Positions 41,301-49,700 of a stretch of DNA of 64,000 bases are shown piece by piece. Location: assembly GCA_916610825.1 (NCBI GenBank), contig OU744447.1, positions 10,275,751 through 10,339,750 on the forward strand, written 5' to 3'. Made by a program: the position numbers and the translations under genes. Numbering within the stretch: the first letter of the stretch is position 1; each line of letters starts with the position of its first letter. Origin of the DNA: Haliclystus octoradiatus. Taxonomy: Eukaryota; Cnidaria; Staurozoa; Stauromedusae; Haliclystidae. The notes under the pieces are model-generated. The model worked only from the letters and a program-made list of their open reading frames with translations, did not search any database and was not told the origin of the DNA.

Positions 41301-43097
41301 AGGCATGGTGCCGTTTTTAATGCCCAAAAATGCTGTTAAAAACCAGGCTTTTGCTTGCCTATGCTCAAAACCACTAGACACCTTGACATGTTAATTGTCC
41401 ATTTTGCTGCTGTGTAAATAGTCCTTAACCAGATCAATGTCACGGTGAAACAATTACAGTATAGACTATTTCCAACAACGCTTTAATTGTCAAAGTGTCC
41501 CTATGTACTACAAAGATAGATTTGCGTAAATGTCTACTTTGCATCCATCACTATCAGCATCTACCACTGCATCAGGTGTTCCAGCATATATTACTGCATC
41601 AAGGTAGGATTTTCAAAGGCCCATAGTTAAATAAAGTGTTTCATATTGATCTCTTTTGTTAACAGCATGTTTGAGAACGGTTTGTTTGTTCAACATTGAA
41701 TAACTTATATAAACCAAAATTGAAAATTCTTTTCTATTATTATTCATTGGTTCTAATCAGCACTATATAATTCCAAAATAACATTTTGTTGGTGTCATGT
41801 GCATCATTAATTTGTCTATGCGTATGTTAGATTTACAACAAGTTTACGGTGATTAATTTACTATCGATGCAATTCCTTAGTTAGTTTCAAGGCATATGAA
41901 AGGAAGAACATTTCAGAAAGAGTATCATCATTGCCTTGTTACCATTACAGTACTCACATAACAGTAACTGGCTATATTTTATGTTGGGGGTGATAGGCTG
42001 ATGTATTATAATTTTAGACTCAACATTTTAATATAGCGCCTTCAAATTTTTTGCTGCTTTTTCCTGCTTACAATTAAGGATGTTTTGTAACACTATTATT
42101 TGTTAGTTTGCATATATATGTTTAACTAATAATTAATATTAATCAATAACGGCTATTGACATTAATGGTTGAAGATTTAACGACTGATGCTGATGATAGA
42201 TAAGGATGCAAGCTTCTGATGTATTTTGAAATATGGCTTTTATTGGTTTTCGGATGTCTTTTTGATTGAAGAATTTCATTGGACGATTCTTGACAAGGAT
42301 ATTCTTGACAGCATAGCTTTTCCTATCATTCAATTCTTTTCTTCAAAGAACCAGCAAACTCGTTGATTATAGTAATACCTATTTTGAAAGCTCCAAACTA
42401 TGATTTTAACCTTAGAAAGTAGAAATTTATACCCTATTCTTAGTCTAAGTTGTGTAATGGGAAATACCCATGTTAAGTATTTCTTAAAGAATGCTTGGAT
42501 TTTAAGTTCATTATTTCCCAAGGCGGCATTATGATGGAAAAAGTCCATCTTTCTATCTCAATTTTCTGAAAAAGTTCCCATGCTGAATATTATGATAACA
42601 TCAGACAGCCATTTTCTGTAAAATGGTGCTGCTTGTTTAAAAGTCCAAAGATATCCTTTGGTATTTCATAATGCTTCAACAAACAGAAATACGACATATA
42701 GAGAGCGAGCGTAGGTGAAACAAAACGTCCATTTATTAAGGTGAATTTTATACATCGCGCTGACGAAATAATCGTCAAATTTGCTTCGTGTTGAATAGCA
42801 ATTTTGATTTTCCATCCCGAACTTGGATTACTCACTGCACAGCATATAATAAGGTATATATCACCACATTTGTAATAAATAGCTGATAGATGTATTGAAA
42901 AATGATATTTCAAGAAGAAAAACCTCATAAAATAATGAGACTCTTGTTATTCCGTATCAAGAGCCATCAGCAATATTGTCTTTGCTCATTGGAATTTTTA
43001 CGTTGTAAAACCTACATTCATCTCGGTCTTCAGCTGCTTCAAGCTCTCCATCTTCAGCAATTTCATCTTTCAACGGTATAAAATCTTCATCTGACAT
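20233..43097 (-). CDS. YTHDC1: YTH domain-containing protein 1, nuclear m6A reader (complete, 16 exons)
   Basis: YTHDC1 binds N6-methyladenosine in nuclear RNA and affects splicing, export and chromatin (family knowledge). Exons in transcript order: 43097-43016, 33825-33721, 33131-32260, 31597-31561, 30772-30473, 29622-29542, 28563-28433, 27277-27224, 26561-26389, 25618-25534, 24360-24209, 23378-23311, 22722-22536, 21769-21682, 21553-21488, 20322-20233. All phases agree, giving 856 residues. Order of regions: N-terminal NILDDIL motif (vertebrate: NVLDDIL), Lys/Ser/Thr-rich tract at about 63-353, Ser/Pro-rich segment at about 366-465, YTH domain at about 515-660, Arg/Ser segment at about 714-775, [11 protein letters not shown] motif, basic end YRSRR. 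Cage residues W539, W590 and L601 have the same spacing as W377, W428 and L439 of human YTHDC1. Exon 1 is the least certain exon. Confidence 0.95.
20812..20994. mobile_element. Family-A MITE
   Basis: Starts CAGTTAAGCCTGTTATAGCG and ends AAGTTTCACTG, with the shared core AATCAACCCTGTATATAAAG. It is in the last intron of YTHDC1. Confidence 0.65.
21682..21769 (-). CDS. YTHDC1: YTHDC1 exon 14 with conserved [10 protein letters not shown]
   Basis: The exon encodes [20 protein letters not shown] followed by [10 protein letters not shown]. It aligns with vertebrate YTHDC1 [20 protein letters not shown] and confirms that the C-terminal exons belong to the same gene as the YTH domain. Confidence 0.92.
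22536..22722 (-). CDS. YTHDC1: YTHDC1 exon 13, Arg/Ser-rich
   Basis: Sixty-two residues composed mostly of R, S, D and H ([20 protein letters not shown], ending in repeated [12 protein letters not shown]). This is an RS-like tract matching the Arg-rich C-terminal region of YTHDC1 and probably takes part in splicing-factor or condensate interactions (inference). It enters in phase 1 and leaves in phase 2. Confidence 0.9.
23044..23203. mobile_element. Family-A MITE, well preserved, TA-flanked
   Basis: Ends CAGTCAAACCTGTTATAACG and GGTTTCACTG with TA on both sides (23042-23043, 23204-23205). It is in a YTHDC1 intron. Confidence 0.75.
23580..23747. repeat. Near-perfect 168-bp hairpin
   Basis: Arms of about 67 bp (TTGAGACAAAGATGAGACAA and its inverse at the right edge) with only a few mismatches around a 30-bp AT-rich loop. 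It contains ATTTCACGATCATCA / TGATGATCGTGAAAT. Probably a MITE; it is in a YTHDC1 intron. No convincing target duplication was seen. Confidence 0.75.
24209..28563 (-). CDS. YTHDC1: YTHDC1 exons 7-11 encoding the YTH domain
   Basis: Five exons (28563-28433, 27277-27224, 26561-26389, 25618-25534, 24360-24209) encode the m6A-binding fold. Visible motifs are [30 protein letters not shown] (first cage Trp), [32 protein letters not shown] (second cage Trp), [35 protein letters not shown] and [13 protein letters not shown]. Trp-to-Trp spacing is 51 residues and Trp-to-Leu 11, as in the human protein, so methyl-A binding should be intact. The end of the last exon is already Arg/Pro-rich linker. Confidence 0.97.
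25017..25280. mobile_element. Short element sharing sequence with the retroelement 3' region
   Basis: Contains CCACTGATTATCAGTGTGAC followed by GGGTGCTTGGTTGGAT, inverted at the right as ATCAACCAAGCACCTAACCC. Most of the first 35 bp recurs, inverted, at about 59136-59200 inside the retroelement repeat region. A MITE-like or solo-terminal derivative (inference). Confidence 0.5.
27460..28372. mobile_element. Long foldback element, about 0.9 kb
   Basis: Arms of roughly 400 bp pair about the centre near 27890. Outer part: CATATCGCCTTT / AAAGGCGATATA; middle: CCCATCAAAATTGACCTT and its inverse; inner: CAGCAGGATTATCGTG / CACGATAATCCTGCT. The arms are diverged, with one insertion on the right. No coding. 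It is in YTHDC1 intron 7. Confidence 0.7.
28976..29460. repeat. Tandem array of GTTCATGAAC-type units
   Basis: About ten imperfect units of roughly 45 bp, each with ATGAACTGTT(C/T)(A/T)TGAA and ACCCACAAGAAAATG strings. It appears to be a local expansion of the dispersed family-B repeat. It is in the intron just 3' of YTHDC1 exon 6. Confidence 0.75.
30070..30255 (-). repeat. tRNA-derived SINE, copy 2
   Basis: On the minus strand: A-box-like TAGTGATGGTTAGGGCG, B-box-like AGGTTCATTCC, then TTGGTTGGTGTTAAGAGAAG and AACCAAGCTAACCAACCTTG. It matches 10440-10620 in the same order. Confidence 0.62.
30473..30772 (-). CDS. YTHDC1: YTHDC1 exon 5, Ser/Pro-rich
   Basis: One hundred codons that become rich in SP and RS pairs towards the end ([36 protein letters not shown]), as is usual just before the YTH domain of YTHDC1. 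Many SP sites are candidate proline-directed phosphorylation sites (inference). The exon is phase 1 at both ends. It is preceded by a 37-bp micro-exon at 31561-31597 encoding [12 protein letters not shown]. Confidence 0.88.
32260..33131 (-). CDS. YTHDC1: YTHDC1 exon 3, long Lys/Ser/Thr-rich tract
   Basis: This 872-bp exon encodes about 291 residues (63-353) of extremely biased composition, mainly K, S, T, P and E. Short runs such as [11 protein letters not shown] and a nuclear-localisation-like [11 protein letters not shown] are present, and it ends in the acidic NNDEEIDLD. It resembles a histone H1-like tail more than the Glu-rich block found here in vertebrate YTHDC1. Entry (phase 1) and exit (phase 0) both fit the neighbouring exons. 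The long plus-strand open frame over this exon is a by-product of the codon bias. Confidence 0.87.
33721..33825 (-). CDS. YTHDC1: YTHDC1 exon 2 with LDDIL motif
   Basis: The exon encodes [17 protein letters not shown], which aligns with LNVLDDILTEVPEQDDE of vertebrate YTHDC1. It is phase 1 at both ends, with a GTAAGT donor. This motif ties the N-terminal exons to the YTH exons and is good evidence that the Lys-rich exon belongs to the same gene. Confidence 0.85.
33944..34018. repeat. Family-B element, short
   Basis: CCCTGTGAAAAAATCCATGA to GTTCATTAACTTTTTCACATGG. Located 120 bp from YTHDC1 exon 2. Confidence 0.55.
36301..36446. repeat. Family-B inverted-repeat element
   Basis: Bounded by CCTGTGAAAAAATTAGTTGA and CAACTGTTTTCACAGGGG, which are inverted relative to each other. 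Inside are GTTCATGAACTG palindromes and the string AACATTAAATGGCCCAATTT. It is the fullest copy in the window. Confidence 0.7.
37875..37965 (-). repeat. tRNA-like SINE head or tRNA pseudogene
   Basis: On the minus strand: TGGCGCGGTGGTTATTGCG (A-box-like) and AAGTCCGATTCCTGG (B-box-like) at tRNA spacing. The acceptor stem does not pair convincingly and no functional tRNA is claimed. Confidence 0.45.
38865..39025. repeat. Family-F repeat copy
   Basis: Shares TTTAGCCATTCTGAAT, TTTGGCCTATAAGTCATTAA and CTTCCGGGATCTAG with the copies at 53436 and 1195. Confidence 0.5.
40433..41501. mobile_element. TA-flanked inverted-repeat transposon, 1.07 kb, non-autonomous
   Basis: Inverted ends of about 42 bp start GGGCACTTCGACAATTA and share TTGTTGGAAATAGTCTA. 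Both ends abut TA (40431-40432, 41502-41503). Internal overlapping open frames of 75 codons on both strands have no recognised domain. It is in YTHDC1 intron 1. Confidence 0.72.
43016..43097 (-). CDS. YTHDC1: Probable YTHDC1 first coding exon
   Basis: ATG at 43097-43095 (A at -3) opens an acidic 27-codon segment, [20 protein letters not shown] and onwards. It ends at a GTAGGT donor in phase 1, exactly the phase needed by the exon at 33825-33721. Vertebrate YTHDC1 likewise has a short acidic leader (ending KDGE) directly before NVLDDIL. The assignment rests on phase, composition and position across a 9.2-kb intron. The alternative is a separate, unrecognised minus-strand gene. Confidence 0.62.
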
Positions 43098-43653
43098 ATT
43101 GGATGACTTTGCCAATTAATAAACCTCTCTGTCGTTAGTCCAAGTTCGGTAAAATTGATTGCAAAACACTTGAGAATTAAAATACAACGCCAATCTCCAA
43201 CACGATCGTAAAAGCATCTGCGTGTCTTCGCGAAATGCATTGTGGTGATGAAGTTGGATGACGTCACAGCCGGAGTCAGGCTCAGGTCTTGCTGTGGACC
43301 ACAAAATGAGACTTGATTGAGACCATAAAGTTTGAAATTGGATTTGTAAGCAAAAATGTGGAGATAAATGTTTGGACTATGTATGGGACTTTATTTCTTG
43401 GAATTGTTATGCAAGCAAAAGAGATATCTGCAAGAAAATGACAAATTATCATTCTTTCATCAGGACTGCTCGATATTTAACGACATTGATTGATAAACCA
43501 AACACATAGCTTGTTTTGTCATATCATAACAAGAGAGCTTTGTTTATGTAGTCTGTTACAATTGAATAGCCTGCTGATCGGTTATCGTTTGCTTTTCTAA
43601 TAATGTTATAATAAACCAATGTTTGATTCCAGATATTTTGGTTGATAATTGTC
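43098..43653. promoter_or_regulatory. Divergent YTHDC1/VPS13 promoter region
   Basis: A 556-bp gap separates the probable YTHDC1 ATG (minus) from the VPS13 ATG (plus). It is locally less AT-rich than its surroundings near 43190-43310, which contains a perfect CRE-type palindrome and several CpGs. No TATA box is evident. A head-to-head shared promoter is inferred and depends on exon 1 of YTHDC1 being correct. Confidence 0.55.
43259..43266. promoter_or_regulatory. TGACGTCA (CRE/ATF-type) site
   Basis: A perfect 8-bp palindrome about 160 bp upstream of the YTHDC1 ATG and 390 bp upstream of the VPS13 ATG. CREB/ATF proteins bind this motif in animals. Occupancy cannot be judged from sequence. Confidence 0.5.
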
Positions 43654-43753
43654 ATGGTATTTGAAGGAGTTGTTGCTACTTTATTAAACAAATACCTTGG
43701 CAAATATATTAAGCATTTGGATTCTAAGAATTTATCTGTTGGTATTTGGAGTG
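43654..43753 (+). CDS. VPS13: VPS13 first coding exon
   Basis: The exon encodes [20 protein letters not shown], continuing to LSVGIWSG, the hallmark start of VPS13 proteins (chorein_N domain). The ATG has G at -3 and +4. It ends in phase 1 at GGTAAG. The next recognised exon opens in phase 0, so an intervening exon with length 2 modulo 3 must exist between 43754 and 45382. Confidence 0.93.
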
Positions 43754-46700
43754 GTAAGCCTGAGTTTAATTGTATTGATCATCATCATTTATTCAGAAAT
43801 CTGATAAGTTTTACAATAGATTTTTTTGTGAGTGCACGTACTTTTTTAAAGTTTATTGTTCCATTTATGTGGATTCCTAAAAATATATAGGATATTATCA
43901 GACCAGAGGCCCATCGATCTGCTATAGACTACACGTAGGGGGTAGGCCTATGCACTGGCATTGCCACATTGCCCATCCCCTAGAATATTCTGATTGAAGC
44001 TGGAATTAATAAGGAGGTTTAGATTTAGAAAAGAGTTTTATATTTAGTAGGTTACCAAATTTACGGCAACGAGTACAGCTGCCGTTGCGCATCACTTCTG
44101 CGCATTAGGGGAAGCCCCTTTCACTGAAACCTGCACTGAACTTTTCATTTCGGAACACCTTTCGGTGCGAAACATGAACCACAGGGTACATGCTTTGATT
44201 TCATTTTTTTGCTTAAATGTTTTGGTTATACTTCCGTTTTTTTGAATAAATTTATAATGTCCTTATAAAATTTATACAATAAATCATAGTGAATCTTGTG
44301 AAAATACTTGAATTTTTTATTTACGTGGAAAAAAGAAACTGAGGTTTTATCTTACTGAATTTAAACGTCTTGTTTTGACAGAAAAAGTACCGGTAGAACC
44401 CAACCAAGTTTCTATTGACTAAACCTGAACTTGAACCGGTACCGGTATCAAATCTAAACCTCCCTAATAGCAGATCAAAAATTACAACATGCTTGTCTAT
44501 TTGTAGGTCATGTAATCTTACAAGACTTGGAATTAAGAGGAAATGCTTTGGTAAGCTTTGTGAACATTTCAATTCCATCAATATGATTGGCTAAGAGATA
44601 TGATTGGCTACAATGCCAAATCAAAGACGAAGCCAAGTTCCAAAATGCAACCGATCTTTGCAATTCGAAATTGAGGTCACAAATTAGATTTCCCATTAGA
44701 GACCAGGACCTATCATAAATATAAACTTATGCGAAGATAGTCATGTGAAAAATTTGAAAAATTTTCTAGATAGTTATGATAAAACCATTGGCGCAGAAGT
44801 TTAACTATGAGTCATACCTTTTTGTATTATAGCGAAATTGAATCGATCAATCTGATTGGTTTAGAGTTATGACGCCATATCATAGTTATTTATGATAGTT
44901 ATATATCACTATGAACTTTGAAAAGTATTGCAGATGTGCGAGAAATATACAAAAAACAAATAGGAAAATTATTGCTGAAAAGGTGCTAAAAACAAGGTTT
45001 CTTCACCATTTTCCAGGAATTTTTTAATTCACATACCGGTAATGTATCATATATTCTTTGAAAGCCTACATAAAAGCCATCTATTGGATGTATGTTGAAA
45101 AATTGACCACTATCTGCAGGTGGTCTTTTCTTACAGGGTTGATTATGCTGGAAAATTTTACTATTTTGGACTTTTGATTGTTGGAATGTTGATATATTTT
45201 TACTTAAATTCCATAAAGGAAAGCAAAAAATTTCGTTTCTAATTATAATTTAAATTAGTAATTTCCTCTCCTTCCTCCTAAAGTTGTGCTAGCCTTCTAA
45301 GTCTCTCAATTATTGCCGATTGTAAAGTAAAGATGTGTGCACAAGCTAAATAATTAATTTGCTGTTTTGATTTAATATTTAGGCTGATTTTGGATTACCA
45401 ATTGAAGTCCATTCTGGTTATGTAGGTCAGTGTTTCCTAGATATTTTTTAGATAGAGTTTTATTTCAACAGATAGAAGCATTGTATATCGTAGGTTAATT
45501 CATTTATTATATTAAATAGGATGTCACCTCTTTAAGTAGGCCTAGTTATTATCACTGCTTATCTAATTGAGTTTCGTTTGTTCTCATTCACTCTTATCGT
45601 TCAATTAAACTTGTTTGTAGTCTAAGCATCATTCTAAAAGTATTATTTTTTAAAGAGAATAGAGAAATTAATGCACGATAAACAATGATCAGATTAATAT
45701 ATAATGATCAGGTTTCTAATAATCAATAGTTCATACATCTGATTTCAATGAGCTGCAACAACCATATTGGCCTAATGATTCATTATATATGCTATCAAAA
45801 ATCAAAACTAATTAAAATCAATATTGTGATCAATGATTGGTTATTTTTGCCTGTACAGAAGCATTTTCTGGTACTGAGTAAAATGAAATCTGCCTAGGCC
45901 TACATTTATTGAATAAAGCATGTTTTTGTTTATGACTTTATGTGATTTCAAAAAACAATTATGTTAATTTCAAAATCTAATTAATTTGAAATATATCTGC
46001 TTGCTACAAAAAAATCTGACAATATTCTTTTTTCTTCATTCTATTGATGATTGAGGTTATTGTGTGATTATTTACACTTAAACTTGTTAATTCTCAGGCA
46101 AGCTGTGTCTGGAAATTCCATGGTCATCGTTATATTCTCAACCAGTTGTAATCAGACTTGAAGATGTCTACGTTCTAGCAGCACCTTTAGCAGGTTAGTG
46201 TCCCTATAATTGCTTGGATTGTTTCGAATTACTGACAATTGATCAATATAAATAAAAGTGTGAATCACTTGTGGGAACCTTGTGTGGAAAAGGAAAATCT
46301 TGTGGAAAATTTCTAAAGCCTTACCTGGACAAGGCTTTAATCTCACTGATCTTTAAAGAAAAGTTTGTGAATTCTAGAAACTTAATATGAGCGATTAATA
46401 TGAGCAATTATAATGTAGGCTGAGCTGATAGTTTATGTGGCAGGCTTAACTTCAGATCTGATGGCCTATGGCTGAAATCCCCTTGAAAATCAATCAATAC
46501 AGCATTTGACTTAATCTGAGTAACAAATGAGTCTGATGGACGTTGAGATTGTCCAGTGGAGGTTGCATTATAACAAGCTTTGCATAGCATACCTTTGCCT
46601 GTGTGCAGATTTTACGAGATCAAATTCAAACTTCCTTGTTAGTAAAGTCTAACTTCCTTACTAACTAGGAAGTTAGATTTTGATCCCATAAGCTCTGCAC

Positions 46701-49700
46701 ACAGGTTAGGTATACCTCTGCAGCTGCACTTTGATATTTAAGACATATATTGAAATACAAGAAATATGTTGAAATTGATCTACAGTGTTACAGATGCCTT
46801 TATTAATAGGGTAGAGTTATCTGCATTTGGTTGTAATTTTGTTTTCATATTGCAGAAAATGTTTATGATAAAGAAAAAGAAACACAATATGAACAAGATT
46901 TGAAACAGACACAATTGGCAAGATTCGAAGCTGCAGCAAAAACAACAACTGCTGAAACAGAAAGTATGTGGTGCAGATAATGCAATTAGCTAGTTAACTT
47001 ATACAGTCAAACCTGTTATGTCTAAACATTCTAACATTAAACTAAACATTAAACATTCACTCTTGCAATGTCTAAAATAGTATTTTCTATTAAACCAAAC
47101 CTGTATATAAAGGCCACCTGTCTATAGTGGTCAATTTATCTACCTCTCCTAGCTGGCCGTTATATATAGGTTTCACTGTATGTCCACCATGCAGAGAAAA
47201 GCCAAGATATGATAATAGAACCAAAATAGTCTAACTCAGATTTGTGTTTTGAAGACTTTTAAACAGACCATAATACAGTATTATCTTACCTTTGGGAAAA
47301 TCAACCAAATAAAATGTATTTAACATTCTCAAGTATTGAATAATTCAAATTTAAAAACAACATATTTGTCCGACATCAATAATATCCTCAAAAGTCTATC
47401 TTTGTTGACCCAATATCGATCATTTCCAAACATTTTGATCTGTTCTGCCACGCCAAAATCACTGAGAATTGGCCTCAAAAGCTATTTTAAGGTCATCTCG
47501 TTTTGATGCAAAAGAATTTCGGGGTTCAGATTATCAAACAACAAATTTATTTTCTTGTGAAAAGTAAAGCATTTATTCGCACGGTTCTGATGAAATCATG
47601 AAACCCCGTTCTGTTTGATTTATAGGCTAATCTGACCCCCCAAATTTTTTTCAAAACGAGATGATCTTAAAATAGCTTTGAAGGCCAATTGAGGATGTTA
47701 TTGATGTCAGACGAAGATGTTATTTTTTAAATTTGAATTATCCAAAATACTTGAGAATGTTAAATGCATTTCATTTGGTTGATTTTCCCAAAGGTAAAAT
47801 AATATGATTTTCTGTTTAAAACTCTTTAAAACACAAATTTGAGTTAGATTATCTTAATTCTATTTAAATAATATCTTGGTAAAGCTCAAGATAAAAGATG
47901 CATTTGCTTCAAATTCCCCATTGGTCAACTCCATGTCAACTCATACATGGTAGCCTACACTCATACACTCATACTATTACAATAAAGTCAACTTTATTAA
48001 CCATGTTGTAAATAGATGAAAATCTTAACTCTTTGCGTGATGATGTAAAATAATTGTGCAACTTTGCAATAATTTTGCAGACATTGATCCATCTCTGTAT
48101 TGCAAAAAGTTTCCACAGATAGCAAGTAGCATTATTGACTATAAATTTTATAAAATTCATTATAATATATGAAAAATTATTTATTACTCTAATTTTTATG
48201 TAGAACCCTCAAACGAAAATGATTCATTTACTGAGAAGCTCATTGGACAAATTGTGAAAAACCTACAGGTAGGCCTATCGTAATAAGTATTTTATTGTCA
48301 AATTGTGTGCACTTGAAAAGTGTAGTTACATTGGCTGTTTGTCTGTAGGCCTACATGGTTTGATGGCTTTTTTATCAAACTAAGGCATTGTATAACAAAT
48401 TACTATATTGTCTCTTGTCAATTGTCCAATTCACATTTTAACCCTATTTTACCAGTTTAATACAGATCTAATGAGCCTATTTTTTTTTAGATTTTTGTAA
48501 CAAATATCCATGTGCGATATGAAGATAAGGTAAATTTAATTATTGTCTTTGCATAAGTATAATTGACTGAGAAATTTCTGAAGGAGTTATGAATGATTTT
48601 TTAAACCTAAACATGTGACTTGAACTTTATCATCTTCATTATTGTTGTATTAATAATTCCATCGGTCCTTAGGATTTTAATTTTCTATTAATTAGTTAGG
48701 TAAGACCCTGTACTGAATTTATCTGTTTGCGGTGTGACAGGTGTACGAGGGCTGCTGTCACACAGACTGGAGGAACTTTTTACTAAGAGCAATCCCAAAT
48801 CTGTTTCCCAAATCAGAATTTTTCAAGCACATACAACCTTGAGATAACTTGCAGTGTCGATTAAGTAGTAGGTTGTTTTAATACAGTAATTTCAAATTAA
48901 ACATGACTCCAGCAACATTAATTTGTTTTATAGAAGAATAAACATTTTAACACACCGAAGATAAATCTTTCTTTGTTTGTGACTCCAAATTAATAGATTT
49001 GATAATTACTCTACTTGCATTACTACAACAGCAACTGTCAATATCAAAGTTTGAAAATCTTTTCTCAAAAACAAAAACGAACTGAGACATACAAGTGTTA
49101 CATTGTATGCATACTATGTTGCATTACACACACTTTGTAAAATCAACAAAAAGTGCACAGGAAGAGTTTCATAATCAAAAAGAAGAAACTGTATAAAACC
49201 GTTAAGGCATCTTTATGAATTGAACTTATTTTGAAAACATTCTACAGTTTGTCCGTAGTATTTTTCCATTGTACTTATTTTTATTGAATAGCACTTTGTT
49301 AACAATGAATCAAAATCCCTTTGTTTTGACGAAAGTCCTTTGGATAATGTCCCGATTTTAGCTTATAAGGGGAGGGGAGCTTTCAACCGAGCTTGAATGT
49401 AGCTCAGAGGATTCCTAATCTCAAGGAAGTCCCCTTTTTACTTTAATTTTTTGGAAAACAATATAACTCCTCTGCGGAAAATTAGTTTTTCTTTCTTTTT
49501 TTCCTTTTAATTACGTAAGAAACAAGGCAAATATTAAATGAGAAACGATTCCTGGGAGAATGCAATTAGTTTAAGATATGGTATGCCAGAGTTTATTGTT
49601 GTGGACTTAATATAGCAGCACACCTGTTATGCTGTACCTCTGAAAAATAATTAGTTTCATGAACGTTGAATGGCCCAATTGTCATGGACTGTTTTGACAG

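Larger units (their letters stand above)
33826..43015 (-). other. Large first intron of YTHDC1 (about 9.2 kb)
   Basis: No exon-like coding was recognised here. Contents: GTTCATGAAC-type repeats at 33944-34018, 34140-34175, 34560-34615, 36301-36446 and 37985-38080; a tRNA-like fragment at 37875-37965; a family-F repeat at 38865-39025; and a TA-flanked inverted-repeat transposon at 40433-41501. The remaining sequence is AT-rich with only short unconvincing open frames. Confidence 0.6.

Noticed and set aside
41154..41394. Overlapping 75-codon open frames on both strands in the 1.07-kb transposon
   Set aside because: Mirror-image frames with no recognised domain; treated as chance.
42590..43304. 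Several minus-strand open frames upstream of VPS13 as a separate gene
   Set aside because: Only the segment 43097-43016 has start, donor and phase suited to YTHDC1. The rest shows no domain.
45105..45180. Candidate for the missing VPS13 exon 2 (MLENFTIL after an acceptor)
   Set aside because: The segment matches the interior of a family-A MITE and runs into a stop with no donor.
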